The notes: a model not told the origin generated them from the sequence alone. Numbered from the stretch's first letter, positions 35,948-45,741 are shown. The stretch: DNA of 64,000 nt from Geothrix fuzhouensis (GCF_024609325.1 NZ_JANHMQ010000005.1:62001-126000); one strand, 5' to 3'. Program-made: numbers and translations.

Positions 35948-37198
35948 TCAGCGCAGGGATCGGGGCGGGCCGAAGGTGCCCGGAACCGCGGTCTGGAGCA
36001 TCACGCTCGGCCCTTCGTTCAGGATCAGGTCGGTGCGGCCGTCTCCATCCAGATCGCCCAGGGCGATGAAGTTGGCATTCATGGTTCCATCCAGGACGGC
36101 CGCCACCGAGAAGGCGCCCCGATGGGCAGCGGTTTGCAGGAGGACGGTCACCTTCGAAGGGGTGGACAGCGACTGGTATACCAGCGAGATCACCGCCAAG
36201 TCCGGCAGGCCGTCGCCATTGAGATCGCCGATGACCACCTGGCGGGCCCCGTCGACCACGGGGATGGCCGTGGCTCCGAAACTTCCCGGCTGGTTCTGGA
36301 GGAAGACCGTCACGTTGGCGCCGCCCTTCCCGCCGTCCGGAGCATTTCCGGCGTTGGCCGCCACCAGGTCCACTCGGCCGTCGCCGTCGAGGTCCGCAGC
36401 CGCGACGCCATCCACCTTCAGCCCTGCGCTGAGGAACACGGGGGCCGCCAATCCGCCGCCGGGTTGCTGGTACAGGATCGCCACACAGTCGTAGCCGGCC
36501 AATGCCAGATCCGGACGGCCATCCCCGTTGACGTCGGCCACGGCCAAATCGCGGAAGCCGTGTCCGGAACCCACCGGCACCGGCACCGGCGGCAGCAGGG
36601 CTCCGGGTAGACCCGGAGCCTGCGCCAGCAGCAGGAGGCGGCTGTGGACGAAGACCCCGTCCGCCACCACCACATCCGCGCGGCCGTCTCCCGTCAGCTC
36701 CACCACGGCCGCAGGGCCAGCCCCCCCGCCGGTCCACACCCAGGTGGCGGGGAGGAAGTGCCCGGGCGTGACGGGATCCTGGCGCAGGATCAGCAGCCCG
36801 CCGCTGTCGCCAATGACATTCGCCTGAGGGGGGACCGAGGCCTGGATGGACACGATGAGGTCCGGCCGCCCGTCCCCATCCACATCCCCCACGCACAGGT
36901 TCCAGGGATCGAATTCGAGAGGGTAGGTCGACGGCGCCGCGAAGCCCCCCGCCGCGTCCCGGAGGAAGACCTGCACGCTGTTCCGGTGGGTGCCCCCGTC
37001 GATGAGGGTGGCGGGAACGGCCACATCCAGACGGCCGTCCCCATTGAGATCTGCCACCACCACCTGGCCCCAGACCCAGAACGGTGGCAGGACAAACCCA
37101 CTCTCGCCGCCCCCGCCACAGGCAGGGCCAAGCAGCAGGGCCGCTGCCCCCAGGGCGAATGAGATCCCCTTCCCGAGGCGACCAGCGAACCACTGCAC
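35948..37198 (-). CDS. VCBS/FG-GAP repeat lipoprotein
   Basis: 416 residues from a GTG at 37198 behind GGGAGGTGG; the longer open frame upstream is not supported. The start is a lipoprotein signal (GAAALLLGPACGGGGE, lipobox LGPA-C). The rest is at least seven VCBS/FG-GAP repeats with Ca2+-loop motifs: DLNGDGRLDV, DVDGDGRPDLIV, ELTGDGRADVVV, DVNGDGRPDLAL, DLDGDGRVDLVA, DLNGDGLPDLAV and DLDGDGRTDLIL. It is predicted to form a beta-propeller on the cell surface or periplasmic face. Binding partner unknown. Confidence 0.9.
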   Translation of the reverse strand: MQWFAGRLGKGISFALGAAALLLGPACGGGGESGFVLPPFWVWGQVVVADLNGDGRLDVAVPATLIDGGTHRNSVQVFLRDAAGGFAAPSTYPLEFDPWNLCVGDVDGDGRPDLIVSIQASVPPQANVIGDSGGLLILRQDPVTPGHFLPATWVWTGGGAGPAAVVELTGDGRADVVVADGVFVHSRLLLLAQAPGLPGALLPPVPVPVGSGHGFRDLAVADVNGDGRPDLALAGYDCVAILYQQPGGGLAAPVFLSAGLKVDGVAAADLDGDGRVDLVAANAGNAPDGGKGGANVTVFLQNQPGSFGATAIPVVDGARQVVIGDLNGDGLPDLAVISLVYQSLSTPSKVTVLLQTAAHRGAFSVAAVLDGTMNANFIALGDLDGDGRTDLILNEGPSVMLQTAVPGTFGPPRSLR

Positions 37199-37327
37199 GA
37201 TCCACCTCCCCCGGGAGCTTCCGGTTCGGTCCCGCGGAGATGGCCTTCTGCGGAGAAGGGTGTCTTTGTGGGAGCCGACCCGCCAAACTGGCGGAATCGC
37301 CGTCAATGTACGCCTTCTGGAAGCGTC

Positions 37328-37960
37328 ATGCCCCGCATTCAAGGCCACCCTGTCCCTGCCCTCTTCCCCGACACGAGTTCTGTGTCCGTGATGCTCTTCG
37401 GGGAGGCCCCGGGCCCCAGAGGCGCGGACCAGTCCGGCCTCCCCTTCTGGGGCGATGGGGCGGGCATCACGGTCTACCGCGCCCTGGCCGCCACCGGCCG
37501 GGCGGAGGTGCCCGAAGCGGCGTGGACGGACTGGGACGGCGCCCGCTTCAAGGCCCTGGGCCTGGCGCCGCGCCTCATCGGCACCGCCCTCAGCAACGCC
37601 TATCCCGCCTGCCCCACGAAGGATGGCGAGCACTTCCACGCGCCCTCCAACAAGGATCTGCTGGCCCCCGCCAACCTTGCCCGCCTGGTGGCGGAACTGG
37701 CCCGGGCCGCCACCGGTCGCAGCACCCCCCTGCGCGTCATCGCCTTCGGCAAGCGGGCGGAGTGGGTGCTCTCGCGGCTGGAGGGCGCGCCCCCCTTCGA
37801 GCTGCACGCCCTGCCCCACCCCAGCGCCCAGGGCTTGCTCCAGGCGGCACCGGGCAAAGGGAAGGGGCTGCGGCTGGACGATCTTCGCGTGGCATGGGAG
37901 GCCCAGCTGCGGGGACTGCTGGAGCAGGATGGGCCAGAACGGCCTGGCACTCCCACCTAG
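37328..37960 (+). CDS. Uracil-DNA glycosylase superfamily protein
   Basis: 210 residues. The motif VMLFGEAPGPRGADQSGLPFWGDGAG matches the family-4/5-like GEAPG...PF.G active-site loop, and LPHPSAQG matches the C-terminal HPS loop. The four Fe-S cysteines of classical family-4 enzymes are not evident, so it may be a distinct subgroup or have another substrate. It diverges from the VCBS lipoprotein across a 129-bp gap. I chose the ATG at 37328 by domain fit; no strong Shine-Dalgarno is seen. Confidence 0.7.
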   Translation: MPRIQGHPVPALFPDTSSVSVMLFGEAPGPRGADQSGLPFWGDGAGITVYRALAATGRAEVPEAAWTDWDGARFKALGLAPRLIGTALSNAYPACPTKDGEHFHAPSNKDLLAPANLARLVAELARAATGRSTPLRVIAFGKRAEWVLSRLEGAPPFELHALPHPSAQGLLQAAPGKGKGLRLDDLRVAWEAQLRGLLEQDGPERPGTPT

Positions 37961-38131
37961 CTGTCAGGGAGGGTTTGGCGGAAGCCGAGGCGGCTGCAAA
38001 GGCTCCTTCCGGGGCCGGATCTGCCTCAGGGGAACTTCCCGGGGCGCCTAAACATTTCTTAACAAGCGCTTTTCTTCGTGCCGCGTATGCTGAGGGCTTC
38101 CATGCGGAATCTTTCACAACCTGGAGGTCAC

Positions 38132-40945
38132 ATGTCTCTCTCCCGTCGATTCATCTTGCCCCTGTGCGGGGCCCTGGCCTTCGCGCTGGTGGCGGGAGAC
38201 GCCCCCAGGCCGGCCAGTGCGGCGTACAAGGCTGCCGCCAAGGTGAAAGCCGCGAAAGCGCTTCCGCTGCCTGCTCCCGCCAAGGTGACGGCGGTGGAGG
38301 GCATCACGGAATACCGCCTGGCCAACGGCCTGCGCGTGCTGCTCTATCCCGATGCGAGCAAGCCGACGATCACCACCAACATCACCTACCTGGTGGGCAG
38401 CCGGATGGAGCATTACGGCGAGACGGGCATGGCCCACCTGCTGGAGCACATGCTCTTCAAGGGCACGAAGGCGCGGCCGGACACCTGGAAGATCCTCAAC
38501 GAGCTGGGCGGCGACGCCAACGGCACCACCAACTTCGACCGCACCAACTACTACGTCTCCTTCCCGGCCTCCGAGGAGAACCTGAAGAAGGCGCTGGATC
38601 TGGAGGCGGATCGGATGCTGAACTGCACCTTCACGGCGGAGACGCTGTGGGGCAAGGACGGCAAGAGCGGCGAGATGACCGTCGTCCGCAATGAGTTCGA
38701 GTCCGGCGAGAACAGCCCCTTCCGCACCACCCTCCTGCGGGTCATGTCGGCGGCCTACGACTGGCACAACTACGGCAAGCCGGTCATCGGAGCCCGCAGC
38801 GACATCGAGCATGTGAATGTGGCCCACCTCCGGGCCTTCTACACCAATTACTACCAGCCGGACAACGCGATTCTGATGGTGGCGGGACAGTTCGACGGGC
38901 CGAAGACGCTGGCCACCATCAACGCCACCTTCGGCCGGCTCCCGAAGCCGGCCCGCACCCTGGAGCCCACCTACACCGTGGAGCCCGTCCAGGACGGCGA
39001 GCGGCTGGTGACCATCCGCCGCGTGGGCGGCACCCCGCTCCTGGTGGCCGGGTACCACGTCGCCCCCTCGGCCCAGGCAGATCGCAGCGCCACAGACTTG
39101 GCGGCGGCGATCCTTACTGATGCCCCCAGCGGCCGCCTCTACAAGGCGCTGGTGGAAACCAAGCTGGCCGCCCAGGTGTTCCCCCTCTCCTTCACCACCT
39201 ACGAGCCCGGCCTCCAGATGTTCGGCGTGGTCCTGGCGAAGGATGGCGACATGGAGAAGGCGAAGGAGGTTCTCCTGCACGAAGTGGAAACCCTGAAGGA
39301 CAAGCCTCTCACCCAGGCGGAGCTGGATCGCGCCAAGGCCCAGGTCCAGAAAGGTATCGACCAGGCTCTGTCCGACACCAAGACCATGGCCATCAGCCTC
39401 AGCGAAGCCATGGCGGCCGGTGATTGGCGGGAATGGTTCCTGGATCGCGACCGCACCATGGCCGCGACCCTCGACAAGGTGCAGACGGCCGCGGTGGCCT
39501 ACTTCAAGCCGAGCAATCGCACCCTCGGGGAATACATCCCCACGGAGAAGCCGGATCGGACCACGGTGCCGGCGGTGCCCGACGTGGCCGCGGATGTGAA
39601 GGCCTACACCGGCAAGCAGACCATCGCCCAGGGCGAGGCGTTCGATGCCAGCCCCGCCAACGTGGATCAGCGCACGGTACGGTTCACCACGCCCAACGGC
39701 CTGAAGGGCGCCCTGCTCTCCAGGAAGACCAAGGGCGGCATGGCCGCCGTCCAACTCACCCTGCGCTTCGGCCAGGAAACATCCCTGCGCGACAAGCTGG
39801 CCACGCCGGATCTCACCGGCGCCATGCTCATGCGCGGCACCCTCAAACATTCGCGCCAGGAGCTGGCGGATGCCTTCGACAAGCTGAAAGCGGAAGTGAT
39901 GATCACCGGCGGCGCCACGTCCGCCAACGCCCGGATCAAGGTGCCCCGGGAGAACCTGGCCGCCACACTGAAACTCGTGGCCGAGGTGCTGCGGGAACCT
40001 GCCTTCCCGGCCTCCGAGCTCGAGACCCTCGTGAAGCAGCAGACCACCGGCATCGAGTCCCAGCGTCAGGAGCCCCAGGCCAAGGCCATGGATTTCCTGG
40101 GCCAGACCTTCGATGCCTACCCGGCGGGCCACCCCTCGGCCTACCGGTCGCTGGAGACTCGGATCCAGGATATGAAGAGCACCAAGGTCGAGGATCTGAA
40201 GGCCTTCCACGCAGCCTTCTACGGGGCGGACCACGCGACCTTCGCGGCTTCGGGCGACTTCGACGCCAAGGAGATCCAGGGCCTGGTCACAGACCTCTTC
40301 GGTTCCTGGACATCCGCCTCGGCCTATGAGCGCATCCCCGCGCGCCTGAAGGTGGTTCCCGGCCAGTCCGAGGCTTTCGAAACGCCCGACAAGCAAATGG
40401 CCATCTTCGTGGCCATGGAGCGCTGGGCCATGAAGGACACGGATCCGGGCTATCCAGCCTTCCTCATGGCCAACCAGATCCTCGGCGGCGGCATCCTGAA
40501 GAACCGCCTCGGCGATCGCCTGCGCCAGAAGGAGGGGTTCAGCTACGGGGCGGGATCCAACTTCAACAGCAGCAGCCAGGATCCCGTCTCGTCCTGGCAG
40601 GCCTACGCCATCTACGCGCCCCAGAACGCGGCGAAGCTGGAGGCGGCCTTCCAGGAGGAACTCCAGAAAGCCCTTAAGGAGGGCTTCACCCAGGAGGAGC
40701 TGGATTTCGCCCGCAAGACCTGGCTCCAGGGCGAACAAACCCAGCGCCAGGAGGATCCTGCGATCGCCGCCTGGTTGAACAACAGCCTCTACCTGGGCCG
40801 CCCCGTGCTCTTCCAGGCGGAACTGGAGGCCAAGATCCAGGCCCTGAAGCTGGACGAGGTCAACGCCGCCCTGCGCCAACACCTGGACCCCGCGAAGCTC
40901 GTGATCGTCAAGGCCGGCGACTTCGCCAAGGGCGCGAAGAAGTAG
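38132..40945 (+). CDS. M16-family zinc peptidase, two-domain
   Basis: 937 residues with a signal peptide (MSLSRRFILPLCGALAFALVAG). The first M16 half has the inverted zinc motif HLLEH in TGMAHLLEHMLFKG and the downstream Glu in GEMTVVRNEFE. The second half (from about residue 500, VQLTLRFGQETSLRDKLATPD) keeps the fold but lacks the HxxEH motif, as in pitrilysin-like fused proteins. It is expected in the periplasm, degrading peptides. GGAGG precedes the ATG at 38132. A 15-bp stem terminator follows the stop. Confidence 0.95.
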   Translation: MSLSRRFILPLCGALAFALVAGDAPRPASAAYKAAAKVKAAKALPLPAPAKVTAVEGITEYRLANGLRVLLYPDASKPTITTNITYLVGSRMEHYGETGMAHLLEHMLFKGTKARPDTWKILNELGGDANGTTNFDRTNYYVSFPASEENLKKALDLEADRMLNCTFTAETLWGKDGKSGEMTVVRNEFESGENSPFRTTLLRVMSAAYDWHNYGKPVIGARSDIEHVNVAHLRAFYTNYYQPDNAILMVAGQFDGPKTLATINATFGRLPKPARTLEPTYTVEPVQDGERLVTIRRVGGTPLLVAGYHVAPSAQADRSATDLAAAILTDAPSGRLYKALVETKLAAQVFPLSFTTYEPGLQMFGVVLAKDGDMEKAKEVLLHEVETLKDKPLTQAELDRAKAQVQKGIDQALSDTKTMAISLSEAMAAGDWREWFLDRDRTMAATLDKVQTAAVAYFKPSNRTLGEYIPTEKPDRTTVPAVPDVAADVKAYTGKQTIAQGEAFDASPANVDQRTVRFTTPNGLKGALLSRKTKGGMAAVQLTLRFGQETSLRDKLATPDLTGAMLMRGTLKHSRQELADAFDKLKAEVMITGGATSANARIKVPRENLAATLKLVAEVLREPAFPASELETLVKQQTTGIESQRQEPQAKAMDFLGQTFDAYPAGHPSAYRSLETRIQDMKSTKVEDLKAFHAAFYGADHATFAASGDFDAKEIQGLVTDLFGSWTSASAYERIPARLKVVPGQSEAFETPDKQMAIFVAMERWAMKDTDPGYPAFLMANQILGGGILKNRLGDRLRQKEGFSYGAGSNFNSSSQDPVSSWQAYAIYAPQNAAKLEAAFQEELQKALKEGFTQEELDFARKTWLQGEQTQRQEDPAIAAWLNNSLYLGRPVLFQAELEAKIQALKLDEVNAALRQHLDPAKLVIVKAGDFAKGAKK

Positions 40946-40961
40946 GGTCCTCTTCACTGGG

Positions 40962-40998
40962 AAAATGGGGGAGCGGTCGGCCGCTCCCCCATTTTGCT
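40962..40998. terminator. Strong rho-independent terminator after M16 gene
   Basis: Perfect 15-bp stem AAAATGGGGGAGCGG / CCGCTCCCCCATTTT (40962-40976 and 40981-40995) with a TCGG loop. The A/T ends make it usable in both directions. Confidence 0.93.
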
Positions 40999-41079
40999 AG
41001 GTGGGGAAAGCCTTTCATGGTCTTCTGGATGTCCGCTTGGCGTTGATCAGGACGCGAGGCGATGACGGAGGGCGTAGCC

Positions 41080-43026
41080 ATGGCACGCATCGAACGGGAA
41101 TGGAAAGCGGAACACGAAGGCTCGGCGCTGGCCTCGGAACTGCACAGGGTGATGGTCATCAGCCACCGTCAGGCCAAGGGCTTCATTGATGGCCATTGCG
41201 TCACGGTGAACGGCGAGACCGTCGAGAAGCACGGCCACCGGCTCAACCCAGGGGACACCGTGAAGGTGGTCTTCGATCCCGAGCTGACCTACGACGTGCT
41301 GCCCGCGGCCCGGAAGCTCCAGGCAGGGCCCTTCGAAACCCTGTGGGAAGACAACCATCTGCTCTTCGTCTTCAAGCCCGCGGGTCTGCTGACGGTGCCC
41401 GCGGAACAGGGCGGCGAACCCAGCCTGGCCGAGGCCATCACCGAGTCCTACCGCCGTCGCGGCTTCAAGCGCTTCAACCTCTACATCGTCCACCGCCTCG
41501 ACCGCTTCACCAGCGGTGTGCTGGTGTTCGCCAAGACCCCCGAAGCCCTGCACGGTCTCAAGAAGCACTTCGAGCTGCACCGCCTTCAACGCGTCTACTT
41601 CGCCGTGCTCGTGGGTGAGCTGCCCGAGAACAGCGGCACGCTCGCGGGCCACCTCATTGAGCACGCCAAGTCCCTGAAGATGTCCGTGGCCACACCCCGC
41701 AAGGGCCCTGGCGGTGGCAAGCGCATGCCCGCCGGCGCCAAGGAGGCCGTGACCCACTACCGTGTGATCGAGCGCCTGCCCGGCCACACCGTGGTCGAGG
41801 TGCGCCTGGAGACCGGCCGCCGCAACCAGATCCGCGTGCAGTTCGCCGACCGCGGCTATCCGCTGCTGGGCGATCAGGTCTACGGCACGGAGAGCCCCCT
41901 GCTCGATCGCCAGGCTCTGCACGCCGAGCTGCTCGGCTTCAAGCATCCCGTCACCGAGGAGCAGGTCACAGTTACAGCCCCCATGCCCGCGGATATGGAG
42001 GCGGCCCTGAAGGCCCTGCGCAACCAGGCCCGCATCGTCCGCGCCGCCACCGGCGTGAAGGGCGAGGAGGGCATCTACCAGCCCACGGAAACGCGGGATC
42101 ACAAGCTCAAGCGCGTGGCCCGAGCCAAGCGCTTCGACGAACGCGAGGCGCCGGCACGGACTCCGCGTCCCCGCCCCGTGGATGGCGACGAGCGGCCCCG
42201 CCGCACCTTCGGTTCCGCCGAGCGACCCGCCCGTCCGCGCCGCGAGGAGGGCGAGGCACGGCCCCGCAAACCCTTCACCCCTGGCGATCGCCCAGCACGG
42301 CCCCGTCCGGACAGCGACGAGCGGCCGCGCCGCACCTTCGGTTCCGCCGAGCGACCCGCCCGGCCGCGCCGCGAGGATGGCGAGGCACGCCCCCGCAAGC
42401 CCTTCACCCCTGGCGATCGCCCGGCCCGGCCCCGTCCAGACAGTGACGAGCGGCCCCGCCGCACCTTTGGTTCCACCGAGCGGCCCGCCCGGCCGCACCG
42501 CGAGGATGGCGAGGCACGACCCCGTAAACCCTTCACCCCTGGTGACCGCCCGGCCCGGCCCCGCCCGGACAGCGACGAGCGCCCGCGTCGCACCTTCGGC
42601 TCCTCCGAGCGGCCCGCCCGGCCGCACCGCGAGGATGGCGAGGCACGGCCCCGCAAACCCTTCACCCCCGGTGACCGCCCGGCCCGGCCTCGCCCAGACA
42701 GCGACGAGCGCCCGCGCCGCACCTTTGGCTCCTCCGAGCGGCCCGCCCGGCCGCACCGCGAGGATGGCGAGGCACGGCCCCGCAAACCCTTCACCCCCGG
42801 CGACCGCCCGGCCCGGCCCCGCCCGGACAGCGACGAGCGCCCACATCGCGCCTCTGGACCTGTGGGCCGCCCGGGCGGCCCACGACGGGATGAAGGTGCG
42901 CCCCGGCCTCCCCGCACCTACAGTGCCGCCGGCCGCCCCACGGGCCCACGCCGCGAAGGCCCGGGTGAACGCCCCACCCGCAAGCCCGCACCCCGCACTG
43001 GCAAGCCCAAGTCGCGGAAGCCCTGA
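41080..43026 (+). CDS. RluA-family rRNA pseudouridine synthase with long Arg/Pro repeat tail
   Basis: 648 residues. An S4 RNA-binding domain (about 10-70) precedes the pseudouridine synthase fold (about 75-305) with catalytic Asp in IVHRLDRFTSGV and the RLETGRRNQIRVQ motif. From about residue 350 the protein is a highly basic, Pro-rich tail of about 290 residues, mostly made of 43-residue near-identical repeats. Typical RluA-type enzymes are near 300 residues, so the tail doubles the protein. I prefer the ATG at 41080 (GGAGGG at 41067) to the in-frame ATG at 41062. Which rRNA uridine is modified is unknown. Confidence 0.93.
   Translation: MARIEREWKAEHEGSALASELHRVMVISHRQAKGFIDGHCVTVNGETVEKHGHRLNPGDTVKVVFDPELTYDVLPAARKLQAGPFETLWEDNHLLFVFKPAGLLTVPAEQGGEPSLAEAITESYRRRGFKRFNLYIVHRLDRFTSGVLVFAKTPEALHGLKKHFELHRLQRVYFAVLVGELPENSGTLAGHLIEHAKSLKMSVATPRKGPGGGKRMPAGAKEAVTHYRVIERLPGHTVVEVRLETGRRNQIRVQFADRGYPLLGDQVYGTESPLLDRQALHAELLGFKHPVTEEQVTVTAPMPADMEAALKALRNQARIVRAATGVKGEEGIYQPTETRDHKLKRVARAKRFDEREAPARTPRPRPVDGDERPRRTFGSAERPARPRREEGEARPRKPFTPGDRPARPRPDSDERPRRTFGSAERPARPRREDGEARPRKPFTPGDRPARPRPDSDERPRRTFGSTERPARPHREDGEARPRKPFTPGDRPARPRPDSDERPRRTFGSSERPARPHREDGEARPRKPFTPGDRPARPRPDSDERPRRTFGSSERPARPHREDGEARPRKPFTPGDRPARPRPDSDERPHRASGPVGRPGGPRRDEGAPRPPRTYSAAGRPTGPRREGPGERPTRKPAPRTGKPKSRKP
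42187..42960. repeat. 129-bp tandem repeat inside pseudouridine synthase gene
   Basis: Units start at 42187, 42316, 42445, 42574 and 42703, each 129 bp (43 codons), with a sixth at 42832 that diverges after a few codons. Units differ by a few percent at DNA level and less at protein level (start DERPRRTFGS, middle EARPRKPFTPGDRPARPRPD). The array is in frame, so unit number can vary without breaking the gene. Confidence 0.95.
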
Positions 43027-43060
43027 GGAACCGGGCCGCCGCCCGGACTATCCTGCTTCC

Positions 43061-43501
43061 ATGCGCGGCCTTCTCTCCAGCCTCCTTCTCTCCTCCTGCC
43101 TGACCGCGCAGGAGGTGGGGAAGCTGGAGCTCCGTACGGAACTGGGCGTCCCCACCGAGCCCGTCCATCTGGTCATGCCCGGGTGCTGGGACGGCCTGAT
43201 CCTCGGGATCACCGCGAAGCCTCTGAAACCTTCCCGCCGGGAGCCGGCAGGCGCCACGGTGGAGGTGTGGGACTTGGCCTACCGCGAGTCCCCACGTCAC
43301 GAAGTGTTCACCCTCTACCTCAAGGCCCTGCGGGAGCGCCTCTCCGGGGCCTTTGAACTGCCTCCGCCAACACACCAGGCCCTGGAGCTGGGTGAATTCA
43401 TGTCCTCCGATCCGTCTCATCCGGAGCAGCTGGACCTCACCAAGGTGCAGTCCATGCAGGAACGGTTCAACCCGCCACCCCGCGCGACACCAATGCGGTG
43501 A
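43061..43501 (+). CDS. Small secreted or lipid-anchored protein, unknown
   Basis: 146 residues with a short hydrophobic signal (MRGLLSSLLLSSCLTAQE); the Cys at residue 13 could be a lipoprotein site though the lipobox (LLSSC) is imperfect. The mature part has mixed alpha/beta character with no motif I recognise. The start lies 34 bp after the pseudouridine synthase stop. It converges with the pterin dehydratase gene. Confidence 0.65.
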   Translation: MRGLLSSLLLSSCLTAQEVGKLELRTELGVPTEPVHLVMPGCWDGLILGITAKPLKPSRREPAGATVEVWDLAYRESPRHEVFTLYLKALRERLSGAFELPPPTHQALELGEFMSSDPSHPEQLDLTKVQSMQERFNPPPRATPMR

Positions 43502-43533
43502 GACAGGCTGGAGACTGGATTCCGGCCTCCCGC

Positions 43534-43842
43534 CTAGATGTGCTCCAGATACATCCGGTCCAGCGCCTCGGCCAGGTCCAGGTCCCGCTGCGTGACACCT
43601 CGGCTGACATGGGTGGTGAGGACGGCCACGACCCAGCGGTAGCCAAGGGTCAAGTCTGGGTGGTGGTTCACTTTCTCGGCGTGCTCGGCGGCGGCCATCA
43701 CGAACCCGAGGCCCCGGGGGTAGGCCGAGAAGACGTAGCGGCGGCGCAGGGTGAGGCCATGGGAATCCCCCTGTGCAACCCAGTCTGGATGCGTCTTGAG
43801 GAAGTCCTCCATGGCGTCAGGGCTCACCAGATCCTTGGACAT
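43534..43842 (-). CDS. phhB: Pterin-4a-carbinolamine dehydratase
   Basis: 102 residues, the normal length. The family signature is AEKVNHHPDLTLGYRWV with TTHVSRGVTQRDLDLAEALD. It recycles the pterin cofactor of aromatic amino acid hydroxylases; in bacteria without such an enzyme it may act on molybdopterin or folate intermediates. hppD, a tyrosine catabolic gene, is 7 kb away, but no phenylalanine hydroxylase is seen here. The ATG at 43842 follows GGGGGA. It is divergent from the FabG-like gene, 46 bp apart. Confidence 0.93.
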   Translation of the reverse strand: MSKDLVSPDAMEDFLKTHPDWVAQGDSHGLTLRRRYVFSAYPRGLGFVMAAAEHAEKVNHHPDLTLGYRWVVAVLTTHVSRGVTQRDLDLAEALDRMYLEHI

Positions 43843-43888
43843 GCATTCCCCCATGAGGCATCCTAATCTGTTCAATTCGAGTTGCGCC

Positions 43889-44647
43889 ATGCCCTTCAAC
43901 CAACCACCCCTGCTCGGCCGCATCGCCTTCGTCACCGGGTCCTCCCGGGGCATCGGGCGGGCCATTGCCGTGGAGTTTGCCCGCTGGGGCGCGGACGTGG
44001 TGGTGCATGCCCAGAAGAATCAGGACCTGGCCGACGCAGTGGCCGCCGAGATCCGGGGCCTGGGCCGCCGCGCCATGGTGGTGCTGGCGGACGTGCGGGT
44101 GAAGGCTGAACTGGAGGCCGCCGCGGACCGCGTGAAGGCCGAGTTGGGGCCCGTGGACATTCTTGTGAACAACGCCGGCACCCGCCAGGACGGTCCCTTC
44201 ATCCTCATGGGCGACGAGAAGTGGGAGGAGGTCATGAACGTGAACCTCCGGGGCACCGTGTACGCCACTAAGGCCTTCGTGCGCGGCATGATGGCCCGCA
44301 AGTGGGGCCGCATCGTCAACATCGTCAGCCCCACGGGCATCATCGGGAAGGCGGGCCAGACCAACTACGGCGCCAGCAAGGGCGCGGTGATCGCTCTCAC
44401 CCGTAGCCTGGCCCGGGAGATGGCCCCTTTTGGTGTGCTGGTGAACGCCGTGAATCCCGGCCTCATCCATACGGAACTCACGCAGGACGTGCCCGAGGAG
44501 GTGCGCCGCCAGATGCTGGCGCCCACCATCCTCAAACGCGAAGGCGAGCCCGAGGAAGTGGCCGGCGTGGTGGCCTTCCTCTGCTCCGACTGGGCCAGCT
44601 ACATGAGCGGCCAGATTATCAATGTCGACGGCGGACTCTGTCCCTGA
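43889..44647 (+). CDS. fabG: FabG-like short-chain dehydrogenase/reductase
   Basis: 252-residue classical SDR. The cofactor loop is TGSSRGIGR, followed by NNAG and catalytic Ser (IVSPTG) with YGASKG (Tyr/Lys). C-terminal MSGQIINVDGGL is typical of 3-oxoacyl-ACP reductases, so fatty-acid elongation is likely, but other FabG-like reductases cannot be excluded. It is not beside other fab genes. I see no strong Shine-Dalgarno at the ATG at 43889. Confidence 0.85.
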   Translation: MPFNQPPLLGRIAFVTGSSRGIGRAIAVEFARWGADVVVHAQKNQDLADAVAAEIRGLGRRAMVVLADVRVKAELEAAADRVKAELGPVDILVNNAGTRQDGPFILMGDEKWEEVMNVNLRGTVYATKAFVRGMMARKWGRIVNIVSPTGIIGKAGQTNYGASKGAVIALTRSLAREMAPFGVLVNAVNPGLIHTELTQDVPEEVRRQMLAPTILKREGEPEEVAGVVAFLCSDWASYMSGQIINVDGGLCP

Positions 44648-44661
44648 AATTCGCCGGCGAA

Positions 44662-45576
44662 TCAGCCTAGTTGATTCGCCGCCTGGAGGGTGTTGGTCAG
44701 CAACCCGGCGATGGTGAGCGGGCCGACACCGCCGGGCACAGGCGTCACGGCGGACGCCACCTGCATGGCTTCGCCAAAGCGCACGTCACCGCAGAGGACG
44801 GCGCCCTTGGCCAGCAGCGTCTCCAGCTTCTTCGGCTCGGCGGCGAAGATCCGCTCGCCCAGGAGGAGATCCTCCACGCGGTTGATGCCCACATCCACCA
44901 CCACGGCGCCGGGCTTGATCCAGGAGCCCTCCACCAGCCCGGGGCGGCCCACGGCGGCCACCAGCAGGTCCGCCTCCCGGCAGACGGCGGGCAGATCCTG
45001 CGTCCGGCTGTGGGCGATGGTCACGGTGGCGTGCTGCTCCAGCAGCATGAGAGCCATCGGCTTCCCCACGATCTCGCTGCGCCCCAGCACCACCGCCCGC
45101 AGGCCCTTGAGGGCCACGCCGTGGTGGGCCAGCAGGGACATGCAGGCGCTGGGGGTGCAGGGACGCAAGCCCGGCAGGCCCTCCAGCAGCAGGCCCTGGT
45201 TCATGGGATGGAAGCCGTCCACATCCTTGGCGGGGTCGATGCGGTGCAGGGCCCGCTTGGAATCCAGACCCTTGGGCAGGGGCAGCTGTACCAGGATCCC
45301 ATCCACCGCCGGGTCGGCATTCAGGCGGTCGATGAGGGTATCCAGCTCCGCCTGGGGGGTGTCCGCGGGCAGCCGGTGTTCGAGGGAGGTGACACCCACC
45401 CGGGCGCAGGCCGCGGCCTTGTTGCGGACGTAGACGTGGCTGGCGGGGTCATCCCCCACCAGCACCACCGCCAGGGCCGGGGCCCGCAGCCCCTGGGTCG
45501 CCCGGGCCTGCACGCCCAGCCGCACGGCCTCCAGCATGCGATCCGCGTGCGCCTTGCCGTCCAGGATGGTGGCCAT
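44662..45576 (-). CDS. folD: Bifunctional methylene-THF dehydrogenase/cyclohydrolase FolD
   Basis: 304 residues, interconverting 5,10-methylene-, methenyl- and 10-formyl-THF. Motifs are [14 protein letters not shown] (catalytic Lys), [37 protein letters not shown] and [11 protein letters not shown]. It supplies or drains the methylene-THF used by the MTHFR fusion at 17 kb. GGAGG precedes the ATG at 45576. Confidence 0.97.
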   Translation of the reverse strand: MATILDGKAHADRMLEAVRLGVQARATQGLRAPALAVVLVGDDPASHVYVRNKAAACARVGVTSLEHRLPADTPQAELDTLIDRLNADPAVDGILVQLPLPKGLDSKRALHRIDPAKDVDGFHPMNQGLLLEGLPGLRPCTPSACMSLLAHHGVALKGLRAVVLGRSEIVGKPMALMLLEQHATVTIAHSRTQDLPAVCREADLLVAAVGRPGLVEGSWIKPGAVVVDVGINRVEDLLLGERIFAAEPKKLETLLAKGAVLCGDVRFGEAMQVASAVTPVPGGVGPLTIAGLLTNTLQAANQLG

Positions 45577-45673
45577 GGGTTCCTCCAACCTCCATTGAAG
45601 CCCAGGGGGACCGTGGCCCTCATCAAGATTTTCAGCAGGGACACGACTTGGCCCTGGACCCCCCAGGGAGGCA

Positions 45674-45741
45674 GCAGTGGCCCGGCTGCGCCGGGCCACT
45701 GCGCGGGGGTCCGGGGGTCTGCGCGCAGCGCAGACCCCCGG
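45674..45741. repeat. Tandem REP-like hairpins between folD and rimP
   Basis: Two perfect stem-loops 8 bp apart: a 12-bp stem GCAGTGGCCCGG / CCGGGCCACTGC (45674-45685, 45691-45702; loop CTGCG) and a 14-bp stem CCGGGGGTCTGCGC / GCGCAGACCCCCGG (45711-45724, 45728-45741; loop GCA). There is no T-tract. They lie in the divergent gap upstream of both folD and rimP. Confidence 0.85.

Noticed and set aside
42187-42960. CRISPR or transposon repeat in the pseudouridine synthase gene
   Set aside because: The 129-bp units are directly abutting and in frame with the protein; this is a coding tandem repeat.
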